Below, piece by piece: positions 5,713 to 9,093 of a stretch of 9,093 nucleotides of DNA. The position numbers and the translations under genes are program-made. Location of the stretch: assembly GCA_913051905.1 (NCBI GenBank), contig CAJXBY010000098.1, positions 1 to 9,093 on the forward strand, read 5' to 3'. Positions within the stretch are counted from its first letter, which is position 1. Every line of letters begins with the position of its first letter. The stretch comes from an uncultured Gammaproteobacteria bacterium. GTDB taxonomy: Bacteria; Pseudomonadota; Gammaproteobacteria; Arenicellales; UBA868. The notes beneath the pieces were generated by a model that did not search any database, was not told the origin of the DNA, and saw only the letters and a list, made by a program, of their open reading frames with translations.

Positions 5713-7089
5713 ATGCCTCCACTGCCCCCAGAGATCTTCAAAGCCTACGATATCCGCGGTATCGTTGGTGAGTCGCTGACGGCACCGGTCGTCGAGTCGA
5801 TCGGCAGAGCTGTCGGCAGCGAAGCGCTGGACGCGGGAGACAGCGCGGTTGTCATCGGCAGAGATGGTCGTCTGTCGGGTCCGGAGATGGCCGGAGCGCT
5901 GGCCCGCGGCATTCGTGCCACGGGCTGTGACGTGGTTGATATCGGTGTGGTGCCGACACCATTGACCTACTTCGCCACCCACCATCTTGGCATCGGTTCG
6001 GCGGTCTCGGTCACGGGCAGCCACAATCCCCCGCAATACAACGGCTTCAAGATCATGATCGCCGGCGACACGCTTTCTGGCGACCGAATTCAGGGCCTGC
6101 GGTGCCGGATAGAAGAGAATAGATTCGCCAACGGCATCGGTGCGGAGCGCGGCGAAGACATCCGGCCTGCCTACCGCAAGCGGGTGATCAATGATATTTC
6201 TCTGCAGCGGCCGCTCCGGGTAGTGATCGACTGTGGCAATGGTGTCGGCGGCAGTATTGCTCCACAACTGCTGCGCGACATCGGTTGTGATGTGATTGAC
6301 CTCTTCTCGGAAGTCGATGGCACTTTTCCCAATCATCACCCCGATCCCAGCCAGCTCGACAATCTGGAGGATCTCATCAGAGTAGTCTCGGAAACACAGG
6401 CCGAATTCGGTATGGCACTGGACGGCGATGGCGACCGGTTGGGAGTTGTCTCAGCAGATGGCAGCGTCATTTTTCCCGACCGGCAGCTGCTTCTGTTTGC
6501 CCGCGACGTCCTGCAGCGCGCGCCGGGTGCCGAGATCATCTACGATGTCAAATGCTCACGGGTACTCCCTGAAGCGATCGCCGCTGCCGGCGGCCGGCCG
6601 ACAATGTGGAAGACCGGACACTCATTCATCAAGGCAAAACTCAAGGAAAGCGGAGCTGCGCTCGCCGGCGAGATGAGCGGTCACATTTTCTTCAAGGAAC
6701 GCTGGTACGGTTTTGACGACGGCATCTATGCTGCGGCCCGGCTGTGTGAACTCCTGTCGCGGCAATCCGAACCACCAGCCGCTGTGTTCTCGGCCATTCC
6801 CGACACGGTCAGCACACCTGAACTGCGCCTGGAAATGGCCGAGGGTGAGCACCATGCGCTGATCGATCAGCTGGTCCAGACTGCCCGGTTTCCTGACGGC
6901 GAGGTCTCGAATATCGACGGCGTTCGGGTCGATTTCGAGAACGGTTTCGGTCTGGCCAGGGCCTCCAATACTACGCCGACGGTAATACTGCGATTCGAGG
7001 CAGACGATACGTTAATTCTTGAAGAGATCCAGGCCCAGTTCCGCTCCCAACTGCTCTCGATCCGGACCGATCTGGACCTACCCTTCTGA
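5713..7089 (+). CDS. algC: AlgC-type phosphomannomutase/phosphoglucomutase
   Basis: This 458-residue cytoplasmic enzyme interconverts mannose 6-phosphate and mannose 1-phosphate, and usually also the glucose phosphates, feeding LPS core, O-antigen and exopolysaccharide synthesis. All four signature loops of the alpha-D-phosphohexomutase family are present: the phosphoserine loop TGSHNP (101-106, Ser103); the magnesium loop DGDGDR (237-242, Asp237/239/241); the sugar-recognition loop GEMSGH (319-324); and the phosphate-binding loop RASNTTP (416-422). GEMSGH and the opening IFKAYDIRG match Pseudomonas AlgC and argue against GlmM. The ATG at 5713 aligns with the family start; an in-frame ATG at 5575 would add 46 unrelated residues inside the upstream gene. 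No ribosome site is seen before 5713, so initiation may depend on coupling to the GNAT-like gene. The gene converges on parC with 13 bp between stop codons. Confidence 0.93.
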   Translation: MPPLPPEIFKAYDIRGIVGESLTAPVVESIGRAVGSEALDAGDSAVVIGRDGRLSGPEMAGALARGIRATGCDVVDIGVVPTPLTYFATHHLGIGSAVSVTGSHNPPQYNGFKIMIAGDTLSGDRIQGLRCRIEENRFANGIGAERGEDIRPAYRKRVINDISLQRPLRVVIDCGNGVGGSIAPQLLRDIGCDVIDLFSEVDGTFPNHHPDPSQLDNLEDLIRVVSETQAEFGMALDGDGDRLGVVSADGSVIFPDRQLLLFARDVLQRAPGAEIIYDVKCSRVLPEAIAAAGGRPTMWKTGHSFIKAKLKESGAALAGEMSGHIFFKERWYGFDDGIYAAARLCELLSRQSEPPAAVFSAIPDTVSTPELRLEMAEGEHHALIDQLVQTARFPDGEVSNIDGVRVDFENGFGLARASNTTPTVILRFEADDTLILEEIQAQFRSQLLSIRTDLDLPF

Positions 7090-7102
7090 GGTCAGAAACC
7101 CC

Positions 7103-9093
7103 TTAGGTCTGGTCGTCGACCTCCACCGCACTGGGCTGGCGATAACCCCGCGGAAGGGCCCGGCCCCGCTGGGCCCTTGAACCCACGTAATGCTCGAAAT
7201 CGGTGGGCTTGAGTTTCATGTGCTGGCGACCCGAATGAATGCGCAGCCGCTGGCCTTCTTGAAATACAACCGTACCGACCACCTTCTCCTCACCGGACCT
7301 GTAGCGGGCGGCAGGGACGTTGATGATTTTGACACCTTTGCCTTTAGCCAGGACCGGCATCTCGGCAAGCGGGAAAATAAGCAGCCTGCCTGCTGTGGTC
7401 AACGCTGCGATCCAGTCGTCCTCGTGCTCGAGAACCCGCTGCGGAGGCAGGACACCGACATCCCGTGCCCGAAGTACCGCCTTGCCAGACTTGTTCCGCG
7501 TCACCATTTCTTCCAGCGGTGCTACAAATCCATATCCCGCGTCGGTCGACAGCAAGTACAGGTCGTCGCTGCTGCCGATCATCACCCCCCGGAAAGTTGC
7601 ACCCGCAGGCGGTTTGAGCTGTTTGCCCACCGGTTCGCCCAGGCCTCTTGCGGATGGCAGCGCATGTGCCGGTAAGCCATAGGTACGGCCACCCGAATCT
7701 ATCGTCAGAAGGGACTGATTGGTCCGTCCTACGCCGGCGTGCAGATAACCGTCGTCGCCCCGGTAATTCAGTTCACGCGGATTGACCTCTGTTCCCTTGG
7801 CCGCCCGAATCCAGCCTTTCTGTGACAGAACCACGGTGATCGGTTCCGAGGGAATCAGATCGGTCTGGTCCAGGGCTCTGGCAGCATCCCGCTCAATCAG
7901 CGGCGATCTTCGGTCATCCCCGAACTCTTCGGCATCACTGAGTAATTCATCGCGCACCACACGCTTCAACCGGTCCTTCGACTTCAGTATCTTCTGCAGC
8001 TCACGTTTTTCGCGGGCGAGTTCCTCTTCTTCGCCCTTGATTTTCATCTCCTCAAGACGTGCCAGATGGCGCAGCTTGAGATCGAGGACTGCTTCAGCCT
8101 GCTCTTTGGACAGGCGAAAACGCTTCATCAGTACAGGGCCCGGTTGGTCTTCCTTTCGAATGATCTTGATGACGGCGTCGATGTTCAGGAACGCGATCAG
8201 CAACCCTTCCAGAATATGCAAGCGCTTGACGACCCGGTCCAAACGGAACTGGAGACGGCGCCTGACGGTCTCAAGCCTGAAATCCAACCACTGGCGAAGC
8301 AGCTGCTTCAGATCATAAACCCGCGGCCGGCCATCCAGACCGATCGCGTTCATGTTGACGCGATGGCTCTGTTCCAGGGAGGTGGTGGCAAACAGATGCG
8401 CCATCAGCGCCTGCTGGTCCACCCGGTTGGACCTGGGTTGAATCACCAAGCGGGTCGGGTTTTCGTGATCCGACTCGTCCCGCACGTCATCGACCAGCGG
8501 CAATTTCTTGGCGTTCATCTGAGTCGCGATCTGTTCAATCACCCGCTCACCGGATACCTGATAGGGAAGTGCAGTCACAACAATATTGCCATCCTCCTCC
8601 TCCCAGACTGAGCGCTGACGAACCGAACCGGATCCGCTACGGTATATCTCGCGGATCTCCTCTGCCGGGGTAATGATCTCCGCTTCGGTGGGGAAATCCG
8701 GCCCCTGGATGTGGTCGAGAAGTTGATCCACACTGGTACGGCTGTTCTCCAGCAGCCGTACACAGGCCGATACGACCTCCCGGACATTGTGCGGCTGAAT
8801 GTCGGTTGCCATGCCGACCGCGATCCCCGACCCACCGTTCAGAAGAATCGCGGGCAGACGTGCCGGCAGAATGCGTGGCTCGCTCAGTGTCCCGTCAAAA
8901 TTTGGACCCCAGTCGACGGTCCCCTGCCCCAATTCAGAAAGAAAAATATCAGCAAATCTCGACAGCCTGGCTTCGGTATAGCGCATGGCGGCAAAGGACT
9001 TCGGGTCATCCTGTGAACCCCAGTTACCTTGACCGTCAATCAGGGGATAGCGGAAACTGAAGGGCTGGGCCATCAGAACCATTGCTTCATAAC
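7103..9093 (-). CDS. parC: ParC, DNA topoisomerase IV subunit A (5' end outside window)
   Basis: The A subunit of topoisomerase IV cuts and rejoins DNA with ParE to unlink sister chromosomes after replication. The reading frame runs off the right edge. The last full codons read Tyr-Glu-Ala-Met, matching E. coli ParC from residue 83, so only about the first 82 residues are missing. Seen: catalytic Tyr120 in [11 protein letters not shown] (codon at 8978-8980); the WHD/tower regions with [17 protein letters not shown]; the coiled-coil and gate region with [14 protein letters not shown]; the joint [10 protein letters not shown]; and the C-terminal beta-pinwheel containing PSARGLGEP and [15 protein letters not shown]. 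The full protein would be about 744 residues, close to the 752 of E. coli. ParC is preferred over GyrA because [13 protein letters not shown] and the pinwheel repeats follow ParC. Neighbouring algC is convergent. The parC start and promoter are not visible. Confidence 0.95.
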   Translation of the reverse strand, partial: YEAMVLMAQPFSFRYPLIDGQGNWGSQDDPKSFAAMRYTEARLSRFADIFLSELGQGTVDWGPNFDGTLSEPRILPARLPAILLNGGSGIAVGMATDIQPHNVREVVSACVRLLENSRTSVDQLLDHIQGPDFPTEAEIITPAEEIREIYRSGSGSVRQRSVWEEEDGNIVVTALPYQVSGERVIEQIATQMNAKKLPLVDDVRDESDHENPTRLVIQPRSNRVDQQALMAHLFATTSLEQSHRVNMNAIGLDGRPRVYDLKQLLRQWLDFRLETVRRRLQFRLDRVVKRLHILEGLLIAFLNIDAVIKIIRKEDQPGPVLMKRFRLSKEQAEAVLDLKLRHLARLEEMKIKGEEEELAREKRELQKILKSKDRLKRVVRDELLSDAEEFGDDRRSPLIERDAARALDQTDLIPSEPITVVLSQKGWIRAAKGTEVNPRELNYRGDDGYLHAGVGRTNQSLLTIDSGGRTYGLPAHALPSARGLGEPVGKQLKPPAGATFRGVMIGSSDDLYLLSTDAGYGFVAPLEEMVTRNKSGKAVLRARDVGVLPPQRVLEHEDDWIAALTTAGRLLIFPLAEMPVLAKGKGVKIINVPAARYRSGEEKVVGTVVFQEGQRLRIHSGRQHMKLKPTDFEHYVGSRAQRGRALPRGYRQPSAVEVDDQT

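Noticed and set aside
5674..6339. Open frame of 221 codons antisense to algC
   Set aside because: Shadow frame opposite a strongly conserved gene, with no recognisable domain; such frames are common in GC-rich coding DNA.
7084..7097. TTCTG/CAGAA hairpin as a terminator between algC and parC
   Set aside because: Only 5 pairs, overlaps the algC stop codon, and has no T run on either side.
1..9093. CRISPR array, toxin-antitoxin, prophage, transposon or defence system
   Set aside because: No regularly spaced repeats, no terminal inverted repeats, no integrase or transposase motifs, and all sizeable frames with conserved motifs belong to the eight genes listed.

Overview
The window reads as ordinary chromosomal DNA of a gammaproteobacterium. 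The best evidence is two highly conserved genes: an Mpl (murein tripeptide ligase) and a ParC (topoisomerase IV subunit A). Both follow the Escherichia coli proteins closely, and ParC keeps the E. coli residue numbering up to the catalytic tyrosine. An AlgC-type phosphomannomutase/phosphoglucomutase fits a free-living, envelope-rich Gram-negative. The base composition is moderately GC-rich and looks even throughout. I saw no insertion sequence, integrase, tRNA, rRNA or CRISPR array. I cannot name a genus.

Layout. (1) 12-2066, plus strand: mpl, then a DsbA-like periplasmic thiol:disulfide oxidoreductase 42 bp downstream, probably co-transcribed. (2) 2067-2147: convergent gap with an imperfect hairpin. 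(3) 2148-4957, minus strand: three closely spaced genes, transcribed in the order Rieske oxygenase, InaA/WaaP-type kinase, class I methyltransferase, with gaps of 55 and 43 bp. (4) 4958-5189: divergent intergenic region with weak promoter-like elements and an imperfect direct repeat. (5) 5190-7089, plus strand: a small GNAT-like protein followed 16 bp later by algC. (6) 7103-9093, minus strand: parC, converging on algC with only 13 bp between the stop codons and running off the right edge, so its first roughly 80 codons are missing.

How the genes work together. Mpl recycles the peptidoglycan tripeptide. DsbA introduces disulfides into exported proteins. AlgC makes mannose-1-phosphate or glucose-1-phosphate for LPS and exopolysaccharide. 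ParC decatenates chromosomes. These are housekeeping functions. The least explained part is the minus-strand trio of an oxygenase, a small-molecule or glycolipid kinase and a methyltransferase. It could be a small tailoring pathway, but its substrate cannot be read from the sequence. No defence, secretion or other clearly novel system is visible.
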